In this document: piece after piece, positions 24,101 through 33,404 of the stretch
Layout: every line of letters starts with the position of its first letter
Numbering within the stretch: position 1 is the first letter of the stretch
Source: Pieris napi
Lineage: Eukaryota; Arthropoda; Insecta; Lepidoptera; Pieridae
Assembly: GCF_905475465.1 (NCBI RefSeq)
Contig: NC_062245.1
Location: 5,828,001-5,892,000, forward strand
DNA length: 64,000 nt
Direction of reading: 5' to 3'
Position numbers and translations under genes: made by a program
Notes under the pieces: model-generated
Database searches by the model: none
What the model was told of the DNA's origin: nothing
Seen by the model: the letters and a program-made list of their open reading frames with translations, nothing else

Positions 24101-25180
24101 CCAACGCTATCGTTATTCTCATAAATGTGACCAACCTCCTCCTTTGCTTCTTTCTTACTTTCCGATTCATCTAATTTTTTAAAGAAAGGAAACCTAAAGG
24201 ACTGGAATAACTCTTGAATTTTACTCATAGGTTTGCTTTGCGTAACCTCTTTCTTAGTTTCAACGTCAGGATAGCATAAATCTTCATATAAATGATCCTC
24301 TGTGTAATTCTCGTTTATTTCTGGAGTCGGTAAAGACTTATACTTGGTCCGTGTATCCGATTTTTTAGGCCTTTGTAAGCCTTTCGTTTTAATCGAGTAA
24401 TATCCTCTGTCGCAGTTGTCAACTTTCGAGAACTTTGACTTAAGATCGAATATCGGATAATCGTACGAACTTAATCGAAAGAACTTCTTTTGTTTTTTCG
24501 CGCCGTCCATTGGCACGTAGGACGACGTTTTGTTTTTGTTCCTGTACAGAAGAAAGCTCTTTGGTGCGACTATTTTCTTTAATATGTCTTCAACGCTGCT
24601 GAAATTTCCATCTTGTTGACTTATTTTCCTCACAATCACTGTTTGATATTGACTGTCGGTTAGATTCGTCTCTTTTATGACTATATCGTCGCTTAAATAT
24701 TTTAAATATTTACTTGGATCATTCCTCATGTTTTCGATAAATAATATGAAATCTTTAGCGTTGGATTTCGGACGCCATAACTTTATCATTCCCTCTGTAA
24801 TTTCCTGCAAATTACGACTTAACTGTCAAAGTTTTAACATTAAAGTGACACGATTTATTTTATTGTCAGATTTGAAGATTAATAAGTACCCAATATATTA
24901 ATTTAATTTGATTCTGAAGCCAAACAGCACATGTGAATAAAATAAATCTCTCTTAGATCCGATTGAGCTTAACGTTTTTTTTTAAATTTGTTTAACCATA
25001 CTATACCTATAATTTCGCATACATGATATTATATAAAGGGAAGAAATTAAAGAAACTTACCAATAATTTTCGTCCATCCATCTCCTTCTCCTTAACGAAA
25101 TCAATGAATTCATTTTTATCACAACCTTGTAGTATCTTGACCACATCATTAACACTCCACTCTTCTATTTTTAAAACCAT
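11636..25180 (-). CDS. SLP-76/BLNK-family adaptor (SAM + pTyr motifs + SH2), five exons
   Basis: Exons on the minus strand are 25180-25061, 24804-24049, 21169-21034, 12721-12516 and 11908-11636. They total 1491 nt, giving 496 residues plus stop. Every intron is GT-AG and phases match (0, 0, 1, 0). Residues ~5-66 form a SAM domain (WSVNDVVKIL, MDGRKLLEITEG). The middle is basic with acidic tyrosine motifs: Y213 (YEDL), Y268 (YENN), Y278 (YDSV) and Y300 (YLVPV). Residues ~378-475 are an SH2 domain with a FILRPS motif (Arg402, phosphotyrosine pocket) and a downstream VHNV histidine. SAM-linker-SH2 with the SH2 at the C-terminus is the architecture of SLP-76, BLNK and CLNK, cytosolic scaffolds phosphorylated downstream of receptor tyrosine kinases. 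Role in this animal is inferred; immune-cell signalling is plausible. Intron 3 is 8.3 kb. Confidence 0.9.
11961..12322. repeat. hairpin repeat with microsatellite tail (copy 1)
   Basis: Arms 11961-12016 and 12037-12092 are 56 nt each with one mismatch, around a 20-nt loop. Downstream come a conserved segment (GTCATCGATCTTTGACAGG, CTGTCCGTTAAAAGTGGG), an (ACAT)n run at 12232-12290 and the end GGTGAAGCTAATATAAAGCG. It fills most of intron 4 of the adaptor gene. Second copy: 17845-18188. Confidence 0.8.
12516..12721 (-). CDS. SLP-76-like gene exon 4 (SH2 first half)
   Basis: Acceptor TAATTTCAG at 12722 and donor CAG|GTAGTA at 12515. After completing one split codon it encodes 68 residues: an acidic segment, RPLPVPVENE, then the SH2 start (PFYMNIDRQEAENLL) and the DGTFILRPS strand. 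Confidence 0.88.
13849..14099 (-). mobile_element. tRNA-headed SINE (family B, copy 1)
   Basis: The minus strand starts with a tRNA-like head: TGGTCTAGTGGTT is the A box and GGTTCGATCCC the B box. An unrelated body follows, with GGTCTTGGGTGTTTAAAT, ending in an A-rich tail (the T-run at 13849). A 90%-plus identical copy by eye lies at 42546-42805. Confidence 0.8.
14931..15073. repeat. foldback element
   Basis: The arm starting ATACCACAAGAGCTTC is matched by its inverse ending GAAGCTCGTGTGGTAT. The arms continue through AAAATTATCGGG and its inverse. The centre is itself near-palindromic (ATAGTCGTCATGACGACTAT). It lies in intron 3 of the adaptor gene. Confidence 0.75.
15080..15309. mobile_element. 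MITE with ~43-bp terminal inverted repeats
   Basis: Ends GATTATTTTTCCGACCC and its inverse. The arms extend through GGCCAATAGAATTGCACCAT with one or two differences. It is about 230 bp with no coding capacity, and starts 6 bases after the preceding foldback element. Confidence 0.75.
15799..15876 (+). mobile_element. SINE family A, head only
   Basis: A tRNA-like pol III head with AGCAGTGTTGGCGTAGTGG (A box) and GGTTCAATCCC (B box), ending GCACCAAT. The family body is absent. Confidence 0.7.
16270..16295. other. 26-bp perfect palindrome
   Basis: ATCTTGCAAGGTC and its exact reverse complement abut with no spacer, centred on GTCGAC. Just upstream, ATATATGGT/ACCATATAT form another short hairpin at 16231-16265. 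Confidence 0.8.
17845..18188. repeat. hairpin repeat with microsatellite tail (copy 2)
   Basis: Same 3' segment and (CATA)n run as copy 1. Arms lie at about 17852-17900 and 17921-17968. The loop (AAAGTGAAAAATAATTCCTAA) is the reverse complement of the loop of copy 1 although the flanking 3' segment has the same orientation. It lies in intron 3 of the adaptor gene. Confidence 0.8.
18830..18990 (+). pseudogene. possible retroelement coding scrap
   Basis: A short plus-strand segment reads AGHRNPYVRLGKA, then KLLKIHKQTTWRAIIHAV with a stop, a composition typical of decayed transposon ORFs. The family was not identified. Confidence 0.25.
19379..20735. repeat. 358-bp tandem repeat, 3.8 copies
   Basis: Units start at 19381, 19739, 20097 and 20455 with CGGTGATTCTCAATTTTC, an exact 358-bp period. 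The first three copies differ at only a few positions. The fourth diverges after about 20650 and stops near 20730. No frame is conserved across units. It lies in intron 3, about 300 bp from exon 3 of the adaptor gene. Confidence 0.95.
21034..21169 (-). CDS. SLP-76-like gene exon 3
   Basis: 136 nt between acceptor CTAGCAG and donor GTGAGT. It reads 45 codons plus one base, including EDYLVPV and DYCDV. Its phases (0 in, 1 out) are exactly what exons 2 and 4 require, which is the main evidence for it. Confidence 0.85.
22575..22725 (+). mobile_element. LINE 3' tail fragment
   Basis: AAGAGATGGTTTGAAAGCGA, TAAGGCAGCC and GCAACGAAGTG, followed by an A-rich end, match the 3' UTR of the LINE fragment at 43312-43790. 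It lies in intron 2 of the adaptor gene. Confidence 0.5.
23201..23250. repeat. dispersed repeat fragment
   Basis: GTCCCTGTGGCAATGTACC and GGCAGCATTTACGG match the block at 4915-4960. Confidence 0.5.
23729..23863. mobile_element. short hAT-like MITE
   Basis: It begins AGGGATGTGA and ends TCACATCCCT, and is filled with AATCGATT motifs. Flanking TTCAGGCT and TTCAAGCT (7 of 8 identical) look like an 8-bp target duplication, as for hAT elements, with two extra bases on the right. It lies in intron 2 of the adaptor gene. Confidence 0.55.
24049..24804 (-). CDS. SLP-76-like gene exon 2 (rest of SAM, tyrosine-rich linker)
   Basis: Acceptor TTTGCAG precedes GAAATTACAG at 24804. The donor is CAG|GTATAG at 24048, so the stop a few bases further on is intronic. 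The exon has 252 codons: the last SAM helix (LWRPKSNAKDF), a Lys-rich stretch, then YEDL, YPDV, YENN and YDSV in acidic context. Confidence 0.88.
25061..25180 (-). CDS. SLP-76-like gene exon 1 (N-terminal half of SAM)
   Basis: The ATG is at 25180-25178, followed by 40 codons including IEEWSVNDVVKIL and MDGRKLL. The exon ends TTATTG before the donor GTAAGT at 25060. It joins exon 2 in phase 0, inside the SAM domain. Confidence 0.88.
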
Positions 25181-25195
25181 TAATATCTATGTCTA

Positions 25196-25238
25196 CTGTA
25201 CAACACTTTAGAAAATAATATATACAATATCAAGATAA
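25196..25238 (-). promoter_or_regulatory. candidate core promoter of the SLP-76-like gene
   Basis: On the minus strand TATATATT begins at 25224, and an arthropod-type initiator TACAGTAG has its A at 25197, 27 nt downstream. This would leave a short 5' UTR before the ATG at 25180. A GATA motif (AGATAA on the plus strand, 25233-25238) lies just upstream. A distant non-coding first exon remains possible. Confidence 0.3.
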
Positions 25239-25596
25239 GACCGATATTATGCTATGAATATAAACTTTGAATATTCCAAATTGTATACACATTCAAAACA
25301 CAAAGTGCTAATTTAATTACACGATTAATACTATTTCAAAATAAACGTAATACAAAATATAAGGGCGTGACAGACGTTTGTTATTTTACGACATGCATGA
25401 GAACACCGGACTGAGTGAGTAATACATCTCAGGACAACAATACGTTCCTTGTATAATGCGGTTATGTGTGATGTCTTAATTGAAAGGTTCTGTACAATGT
25501 AAAGTAACGGGCGATTGTAGTGTTCTGTGCATTGTGCATTGTTATACAGAACAAGAAACGACAAAATGTAGAAAAAAACGGAAAGTTTCATGCCAG

Positions 25597-25745
25597 CCTT
25601 GCGATTCTGTAACTCACTTTTCGAACTCTCACAGCGGTTTTCGCAGCGGCGGTCGCGTTCAAAACAGTCGTGAAGCAGTCGTTTTATGATTTGGCATTCT
25701 GATAAACAATAAACTACAAGCTTACAGAGTTACAGAATCTCAAGG
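25597..25745. mobile_element. palindromic MITE, CWG target duplication (copy 3, partly deleted)
   Basis: Left arm CCTTGCGATTCTGTAACTC through the AAACAATAAACTACAAGC region. Most of the right arm is deleted, leaving GAGTTACAGAATCTCAAGG. It is flanked by CAG at 25594-25596 and CAG at 25746-25748. Confidence 0.75.
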
Positions 25746-25748
25746 CAG

Positions 25749-26244
25749 TTCTGGTTCGTTCGACGCACATTTGAGATTAGAATGTTTAATTGGAATGAAG
25801 CAGAATTGTTTAATTCTTATTCATAAGTGTACAATGTTAAGTATTTTGATTGATTTGATTTTTCTGCCACCATTGTCAATGTTGATTATGAAAAGTTAGC
25901 GACTGTATGTATGATATAAAAATATTAGTGTATGCGTGTATAAGTATGTTGTGAGTACAAAATTAAAATATATTAACAATACTGTCACGATGCGAACAAG
26001 GCGGCTCGGATGACATCATGCGGTCAATTTAAAGTTTTACTGAACCCCAATACTCAGTGACTGTATCAATATTAAAATAAGAAAACCAACAAGTTGTACA
26101 TTGTAGTAGTTAGTCGTTAGTTCGTGTAACAAATTCCGAAAAATCTACAAAAATATTCTTGTTCATATTTTTTATTAGCTATGATTTTTGTTGATAGTTT
26201 TATAAATTTGTTCATTTAATTCCAAGATTAGACTAAAATTCAGA
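25749..26244. other. intergenic, nothing recognised
   Basis: AT-rich, no gene or repeat seen. Confidence 0.4.
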
Positions 26245-26407
26245 CCATATGACACACGATGTCCACTTTTTGGGTCTAAGACCCAATTTCCTCACGATGT
26301 TTTCCCTCACCGTACGACCGTAAATTCGCTCGTAGTGGTTCAATGCCGGAATTCGAACCTACGACGAAGGGAGTCGCTCGCTGAAGCCACTAGGCTAACA
26401 CTGTTCA
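26245..26407 (-). mobile_element. SINE family A, 5' half
   Basis: The minus strand carries the tRNA-like head (B-box region GTAGGTTCGAATTCC) and the first part of the body (TTGGGTCTTAGACCC, the ACATCGTGAGGAAA block). Confidence 0.65.
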
Positions 26408-26449
26408 CTCCTATATAGACAGAATTAAAAAAAGGGTGCGTGTACTTAT

Positions 26450-26740
26450 GTTCGCGCTTAAGAAGTTATACTTCTTTGGCATTATTAAAAATAGTTTTTG
26501 TTTGCATGCAATTAAATTATTACAATTAAATAATCAAAGACTGGAAATAAAGTCATTATAGTCAATAAAGTTCAGTTTACATTTGAAAAATTAAATAAAT
26601 AAATATTTATTATTATTCTCTTACATTAAGTGTAACATAAATTCCAACTCATTCTGTTAATTTTGTGTCACGGTGCGCGCACATGGTAAAATTTCACTCT
26701 CATCAATTTTTCATAACGCGCCTAAAGAAGTATAACTTCA
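26450..26740. repeat. foldback element of the GAAGTTATACTTCTTT type
   Basis: AAGAAGTTATACTTCTTTGG at 26459-26478 and its inverse at ~26718-26740 (CCTAAAGAAGTATAACTTC) face each other. Each is itself nearly palindromic. Related ends border the large foldback at 44716-46545. Confidence 0.5.
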
Positions 26741-27051
26741 AAAAATATTTATTCTCATATCCCTATAAATCATCTTGTAATTATCCGTAAAAATACAAGC
26801 ATTTTAGAATTGTTTACAAACATGGTTAAGCTAATGTAAAGATGTTATGTTAATACAAACAATGACGTCAAAAGTAAAGTCAATACTCAAATTCATGAAT
26901 ACACAATTAAATTTAATTATATGTGCTACAGTGTGAATTGTTGTACACACAATAATAGGTATGTTTTCTGCTATGAATATCAGTAGATACAGAGACAGAA
27001 AATCAAAGGTTTATTTATTTTTTATAATCTATAATTTAGTTGTTAAAAATA

Positions 27052-27338
27052 AATCAGTGGCCCTACAACCTCTTTAGGTCTTGGCCTCAGATCTGAATCT
27101 GTTTCATGATCATTTTTAAATCTAATTGGCAAGTAGGTGATCAGCCTCCAATGCCTGACACGTGCCGTCGACTTTTTGGGTCTAAGATATGACGGTTTCC
27201 TCACGATGTTTTGCTTCATCATTCGAGTAAATGTTAAATGCCCACATAGAAAGAAAGTCCATTGGTGCACAGCCGGGGATCGAACCTCAGGTATGATGAG
27301 AGTCGCACGCTGAAGCTACTAGGCCAACACTGCTCTAA
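27052..27338 (-). mobile_element. SINE family A, near full length
   Basis: The minus strand starts AGCAGTGTTGGCCTAGTAG, carries the B-box region GGTTCGATCCCC, the family body and the 3' end AGGTTGTAGGGCCACTGAT. Confidence 0.75.
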
Positions 27339-27339
27339 T

Positions 27340-28101
27340 TTAGTTGTTAATGTAGTTAAAATTTGTTTTTCTGGTCAATAGAGAGCAGTTGCAACACAAA
27401 ATTTTATATTAAATATTTTGATATAAATATACCAGTATCTAAGATAGAAACCCTCCTATATAATATTTAAAATTTTAATGACATTAACAATTAACTTTCT
27501 ATTATTTACGTTTTTATTTGGGGCACTTACTCTATCAACGCGTGGAAGTAATGCATGTGAACCATGAAAAAATCTGAAATTTTTTTACTCACAGAAATAT
27601 TCGTATTACTGCGATAAAAAGTTTACAGTGTTCTTATTATTCCCTACATTTTTAACCAAACAGGCCAACAATATTAAAAACAAAACTTAAAACAAAACTC
27701 TTGACTTGATTTTTTTTTTAATTTCACATAAAAAATAAACCAATCAGATACTAGCCTACACCACTGTTCCGTAGCTTATCAATACTTTTTATTGCTTGTG
27801 GTTAATCATAACATAGTCGTGTACAAGACAGAATCAATTAATGACTATATGTAAGCCACAAAGAGAATTAGTTCCTATATTTTCTCACACACACAAACAA
27901 AACCGATTCCATCTTGTTCTAATGCTAATTGAATGTCGCGACTGAACGTATTACAATAGTTTACTTACTGATAGTTGCTCAATATTGCCAAATTGAATCT
28001 AATTATTGGAACGAAGTTCCTTATCGCGCGTTGTGAAAGGGGGCTAGACGGAAAAATTCTTACGAAAAGTTGTCACGACACTTTTTTGCTATTTGCTATT
28101 G
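27340..28101. other. intergenic, nothing recognised
   Basis: AT-rich without gene or assigned repeat. The block at 28010-28095 just before the 5S-like sequence is more GC-rich but unassigned. Confidence 0.4.
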
Positions 28102-28201
28102 TAATACACCGGTTCTCGTCCGATCACCGAAGTTAAGCAACGTCGGGCGAGGTCAGTACTTGGATGGGTGACCGCCTGGGAACACCTCGTGATGTTGGCT
28201 T
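28102..28201 (+). rRNA. 5S rRNA gene copy lacking its 5' end (probable pseudogene)
   Basis: From AATACACCGGTTCTCGTCC to GATGTTGGCT this matches the animal 5S rRNA pattern, including the internal pol III control region (AAGTTAAGC, GGATGGGTGACC) and the 3' strand of helix I. The first ~20 nt, which should pair with the GTTGGC end, are replaced by unrelated sequence. A run of at least 12 T follows immediately and would terminate pol III. It could be transcribed but could not form helix I. Confidence 0.8.
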
Positions 28202-28214
28202 TTTTTTTTTTCGT

Positions 28215-29942
28215 CGTAAGATTGGTGTCGAGAAAATCTATCATACTGTTATGATACCAATTAACATATAAATTAATCGAAAGGAATTTCGTTCCATCCG
28301 GGTGTCCCTTGACACCTCTAAAGTTTTATATATTATGTCGGTGTTAGGATTATCAGGAAATGTTACGATCGAGTCACTTGACCGTTGATTTTTATTGTTG
28401 CTTTGGTTAATCATTAAAATTTCTTCTATAACTTTTAAAAATCATAATTTAATTTGATTTTATTTTTTTTGTTATTATTTACTGTTTCATAGTTTGGAAT
28501 CATTTCTTAACGAATAAAGGTACGAATATTGTTACGACTAATCAGAGCAGAGCAAATGCCGCTAGTAGGGACGAGGCGCCATCTTGACTTTTGACAGTAC
28601 AGGGAACGCAGGAACTGATTGAGTATTCTGTTTCAGCATTGAACCCACTAAATCCGCTAATGACGGTGTCAATATTGACATAAATTAGATCCTCTGAATT
28701 CACGTTCTTCATTACTGAATCGTTTTGGTGTAGGTGTTACTGGACGTGTTGGTGTAGCATAGCTTCGTCCATTTCCGCATGTCTTTGGCATACCTTAGCG
28801 CCTTTGTGATGATGCCCATAAGTATCTGAAGTTAATCTCTCGGGTCTCGGGCCTTCCACTCACAAACTTCTGCAAGTTATCGGTACCTCTGCGTTGGGAA
28901 CCAAAGACCCTCAGGATCTTTTGGTAACTGAAGAAAAGTCTTCGCTTCCAGCCTGCGACTCAAACATCATATTTCAAGGGCATACTCACTAGAGAAACTA
29001 TCCTCGTTTCGGATGCTTGCAAAGTCCAAATTTCAGCGCCTTATAAGAAAATGGGAAACATAAATTAGATCAATTGTAGCAAAAAGTACATTAAATACTT
29101 TACCTAAAGTAGTCGTGAGACTTAGCGTGAGCGTCTTGTCGGTCAAAATCAAAGACGTTTCTGATATAAGGATAGGTACATAATTAGCGCTATACCTATT
29201 CCGAATCTTGCCCTTAAAGTCTCAACACAGCAGTCAAGTATATAACATAAGAAAAAAAAGGATATTTTTTTTTGTTATCATGTTAATATTCCCATTTGTT
29301 TGATTCCCATTCCCCCTGTCATTCTTTTATAATTTGTACGTTTATCTATGTATTACGGTATTGTGTACTTTACACTCCACCAATACAAAGTCAAAGCTAT
29401 CAAAAGCTTGCATTGCACTACTGAAAATTCAATACACTCAATCGCTATGTTGCTTTTTGACTTCAAACGAGTGAGAAGGCGCTCGACGGGGCAATTAGTC
29501 TGATTGGTTCATGTCTTGTACTGTTTATTCAGCGAATAACAGTTTCAGTTACTCGGAAATGGATAGATTCGGTTTTTAATACCTATGTGAGTCAAGGTCA
29601 TATTATTCGACTATTTCAGAAACGGTCGTCGAATCTTTATCTATGATATAATAATGTTATCATTAACATTGTGTTGTAGAAGGTAATCTCTGGATCTACA
29701 GAACCAATTTTGAACATTCCTACTAATAGAATGCGTTATTTGTGAGTGTCATAGGCTATATATTAACCATATGAAAATACTTTCAGTGGTAATCGGTTTT
29801 GCAAAGTAATTCGGAGTAAAATTGGTCGAACGAAAACGTTTCTTACGAACGCCGCCTTAACGACCAGATTATGATTTAGGCCAAGTTGTAGAGCTGGATA
29901 ATGCCTACAAAAAATTGTACATAATATGTCTTAGTTTTATAT
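28215..29942. other. intergenic, nothing assigned
   Basis: No gene recognised. A relatively GC-rich stretch at 28680-29040 has several frames interrupted by stops on the minus strand and may be an old coding element, but I could not place it in a family. Confidence 0.35.
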
Positions 29943-29946
29943 TTAA

Positions 29947-31448
29947 CACGTTGAACGCCATGGGGGTCACCGGTGACCTCATCATTCCTCTATCATAGCG
30001 CCATGGGGGTCACCGGTGACCTCAAGTTAAAGACATATTCAAACCGTTTTTTCTCGTCGTCTGCCATACCCACTGTTGATTTTAAAGTATTATGTGACCG
30101 GCACGGCGCCGTAGAACAATACTTCCCATTGGGACAAATGTACCTAAATAGGACATTGAAAAAATCGAAAGATTTTAAAAAAGAAGCAAAAATAAAACTT
30201 CGTTTCAAAAATGTTGGATATTTTACTCAATTCAGTCTTTATTTTTTAAACAAAAATTAGCAGAAAGTATGGTGTGTTGTGTTGTGTACCAATATTACTG
30301 AAAAATAAAATTTATCTTTAGAAAAACTAGGAAATTGCAAAGTGTAAAAAAGTTCGGAAAATCCACAAGTGCACGCCTTACAACAACCCAACCCTTAGAA
30401 ATATTAATATTTAGCCTTAATTTTGTCAAATAATACAGTAAAAGTTGATGAGAAAAGATGTCAGAAAGAAAAAAAATAACAAAACATGCATACAGGGTTC
30501 ACAATTATGTCAACCTAAGCCCAAACCGTCTTACGGTCATTTTACGATGATTACGATTTTTTTAAACCGCCCATTTTACGGTTTTCTGCAATGCCGAAGA
30601 ATAGGCACCTATTTGGTCACTCATATCTACAGACCCTTCGGATTTATTATGATCCAATATGATCTTCGGCTTCCGAATCTGTTTGCCTTTTTACTATACC
30701 ACAGCAAATTTGTCGAAAGCAAAAGCACGTCCCTCTTATCTTTCCATTTTAACACCGTTACTCCGTCTTCATTCTCCACAGCCATTATTTTACCTTTCTA
30801 CAGTTCTGAATTCCAGAACAGCCTAACTCTCTTGTTTTTTCGCAAAGTGCCAATTAAATGGGTTTGTTTCTCCAATAACCTAGTTCTAAGCTTGTATACC
30901 AGTTGTCAGTTGCCCTAACGTCTTATTTTCGGTATTAGCATCTGTTCGCTATCTGATTCTGAGTGGCAATCATTGTTTCTCAAAGGGTTTGTTGTAAAAT
31001 AATATGCTAACGCGTTGATTTGTTGCAATTCATTCTGTGTCTAATTCCTCCATAGCTAAGCCAATACCTAAGGATCTCGTACATTATTAACGCAATCTAA
31101 GTTAAGTTCGTTATGTAGCGAAAACAAATTTAGTAGGAAACTAATAGAAAGAGTAAAGCAGAGGCAATCGTCGCAAGCGCGAACGCACTAACACTGTCGA
31201 AGTGTGTGGGGAATAGCGGGTGACCGGCGGGGTGGGCGGCCCGGCGCAGGGTAACGGAAAATGTCTTTTCTGTATTTGTGCGCCATGGGGTGCACCGGTG
31301 ACCTCAGTTATATATTTGGCTGTAACTATGTAACCCATGGACAGAATTTAATAAAACTAATTTTCTATACATATATTATCATAATAAACAAATTACAGCA
31401 AAAAAGTTTTTTTACGATTTTCGTTTTTTTCTATTGGCGTTTAACGTG
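29947..31448 (-). mobile_element. piggyBac-like element, internally deleted
   Basis: TTAA flanks both ends (29943-29946 and 31449-31452). Terminal inverted repeats are CACGTTGAACGCCA on the left and, inverted, CACGTTAAACGCCA on the right. Just inside are copies of a motif centred on the palindrome GGTCACCGGTGACC (29965-29978, 30008-30021, variant at 31290-31303). The transposase remnant lies inside on the minus strand. TTAA duplication is diagnostic for piggyBac-type elements. Confidence 0.8.
30500..31053 (-). pseudogene. piggyBac-like transposase pseudogene
   Basis: The minus strand opens with ATG at 31053 and soon meets a stop. From about 30890 it shows piggyBac transposase segments in shifting frames: LLEKQTHLIGTLRKNK, VLKWKDKRDVLLLST, then a degenerate DMSDQIGAYSSALQKT region. 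A complete piggyBac transposase has about 600 residues, so most of the protein is deleted. Frameshifts and stops make it non-functional. A Cys-containing piece near 30090-30140 (CPNGKYC) may be the remains of its C-terminal zinc-binding region. Confidence 0.75.
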
Positions 31449-31540
31449 TTAAGTCTCAAAACCAGCGCAGTGGGCACGGGTAGCTAGTTTCATAGTAATT
31501 TTGACTATAAATTCAAATTCGATTATACACCGGTTATATC

Positions 31541-31645
31541 TTTTTTTTAATATACCAAGCATCTGTTGTTAAATAATACCGCCCATGAATACTCAATACC
31601 AGAGGGTTCGCGACTGCGTTGTCGGCCTTGCAAGAAATTCATTCG
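31541..31645 (-). mobile_element. LINE 3' fragment
   Basis: Degraded copy of the 7706-7830 block (ATACCGCCCATG, AATACCAGAGGGTTCGCGA). Confidence 0.55.
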
Positions 31646-32728
31646 TCGAGTATCAATCCTTTAATATTTTTGTAACATGATCTAAAATTAGTTAAAGTTT
31701 AAAAAATAGTTTTATTTCTATCTATTAACTTTATATTATAGTTTTATTAATTTATTTACTACATTTTACTTACCTACCTATGTTTTCAAAACCAGGGTTT
31801 ACATAACACGCACATAAATCACCTAGTTTAATATTGCCTAGCAGCGATCAAATGTTTCCAAGATGAGACTGCGATAAATCCCTATTGAAAGTAAATTCCT
31901 TGCAATTTGTTAATTAAAACAAATTTGAATAGCGATTTAAATTTTAGATAGCTTATTGTGTCGGTTTAATAAAATATATTTTTTAATACGACACAGACCA
32001 AACTTTTCATACGTTTTTAATATAGGTAGTTAATGATTATTGAGAACGATTCACGACAATAAAACGTTTTATTTGCCATTTTTACCATTAATGTTGTCAA
32101 TTTTCCTCGTCTTCTCCCAAATTAATTTTCACTTCCCATTATTATAATAGGCGCTACATTGGGGCTTAATATTGTCCATTATCGCTTTTATCTGAGTGTT
32201 AATCGTATTTTGATAACGCTTGAGCGTTTTGCAAGCCTTACTATGCTAGCTTAGTAGTTTGTACTCAAGGCACACTACTAGGACTAAATTGTCTCATACT
32301 TTTACATATACCTAATCAAAGTTTGAAGCTAAATCGCGCTATTTTTAAAACTAATTTGCAATATGCCGCATAGGTAACTAGATAAGTAAGTAATTTTTGT
32401 GTTTACTAATGATGATAAAACACTAATTTCCTTAATAAATTCTAAGTAAATATATCTACACCATGCAATAACCGCAAGTAAAGACAACTGACTCAATGAA
32501 ACCTCTGACTGAGGTCATCTCATTAAAGAGTTAACGGGAATATTCATTCAGCTGGCCATGGAGCTATTCTATAGAGATATTTATAATATAAATTAATTGG
32601 GAATATATAATATAATATTCTATAGTAAATTTCTACAAACAACTGCTTAATGCTTTCAAAACAGAAAAACTAAACCCCCGGCTGCTTACCCTGTAACATT
32701 CCATGCTTATAACGCTACATTAGAATTT
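31646..32728. other. intergenic, nothing recognised
   Basis: AT-rich, no supportable gene or repeat. Confidence 0.4.
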
Positions 32729-33170
32729 GGGATCCCAGGTCTGCCTCACTTCAAAGGTCCCCAACCTAACTTGCTCTTAGCCATGGCTGACCAAACCTAT
32801 AAAAAAAGCTTGGTTTGGGGGTTCTCACTCTCATTTAAGCTGTTTAGTTGTCTACTTTCCTACATTCACTAACCTAACCTATGGGTCTAAATGAAAAATA
32901 AAAAACTATACCTAACCTCCCAACTTAATAACCTATGGGTCTAAACAAAAAATAAATAATACATAATATATCCAAACAAACAATATAACTGCCAGCGCCA
33001 AAAACCGACCCGTTAACTAATTAATTACTAACTCAATATTTACACACCATTAACTATAATATAATTAGACGTAAGGGTTACATAGTAAAATAAAACAATT
33101 TATTCCAGTTATTATTCTTTTATTCATAATATGTCCATTATATTTCTATAAAAATTTACTAGCACCATAT

Positions 33171-33401
33171 TCACTGAGTCACATGTAAAATTTCTAAGGA
33201 AAACTTCTCTAATCTCTTCCCCTTGAACTTGTAGTATACATATACCAAGCAGTACTCTCCACACATCGCCGATAAATAATCCTTAACCATATCACTATTG
33301 TACATACACATGCAACAATTCCTCCTTAAAAATCCTTCTATTGCTTCAATAGGTTTACGTCCAAATGAATAAAAGTATTCCCCACTTGAACAATTTGCCA
33401 T
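33171..33401 (-). pseudogene. adenovirus-type cysteine protease fragment (Maverick PRO-like)
   Basis: 76 codons on the minus strand. Two motifs are conserved in the adenain-like proteases of adenoviruses and Mavericks: GEYFYSFGRKP near the start and SAMCGEYC ~40 residues later, where the Cys before Gly is at the expected nucleophile position. In those families the enzyme matures capsid proteins. The N-terminal part, which would carry the catalytic His, is missing because the frame is cut at ~33404 by the copia insertion. The usual Asp in the first motif is Tyr here. The C-terminus ends in the same HVTQ/HATQ residues as the right-arm copy. Not functional as it stands. Confidence 0.65.
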
Positions 33402-33404
33402 TTA

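Noticed and set aside
29973..30260. 95-codon plus-strand ORF in the piggyBac-like element
   Set aside because: The element's transposase is on the other strand; this frame overlaps its 3' region and starts within the subterminal repeats.
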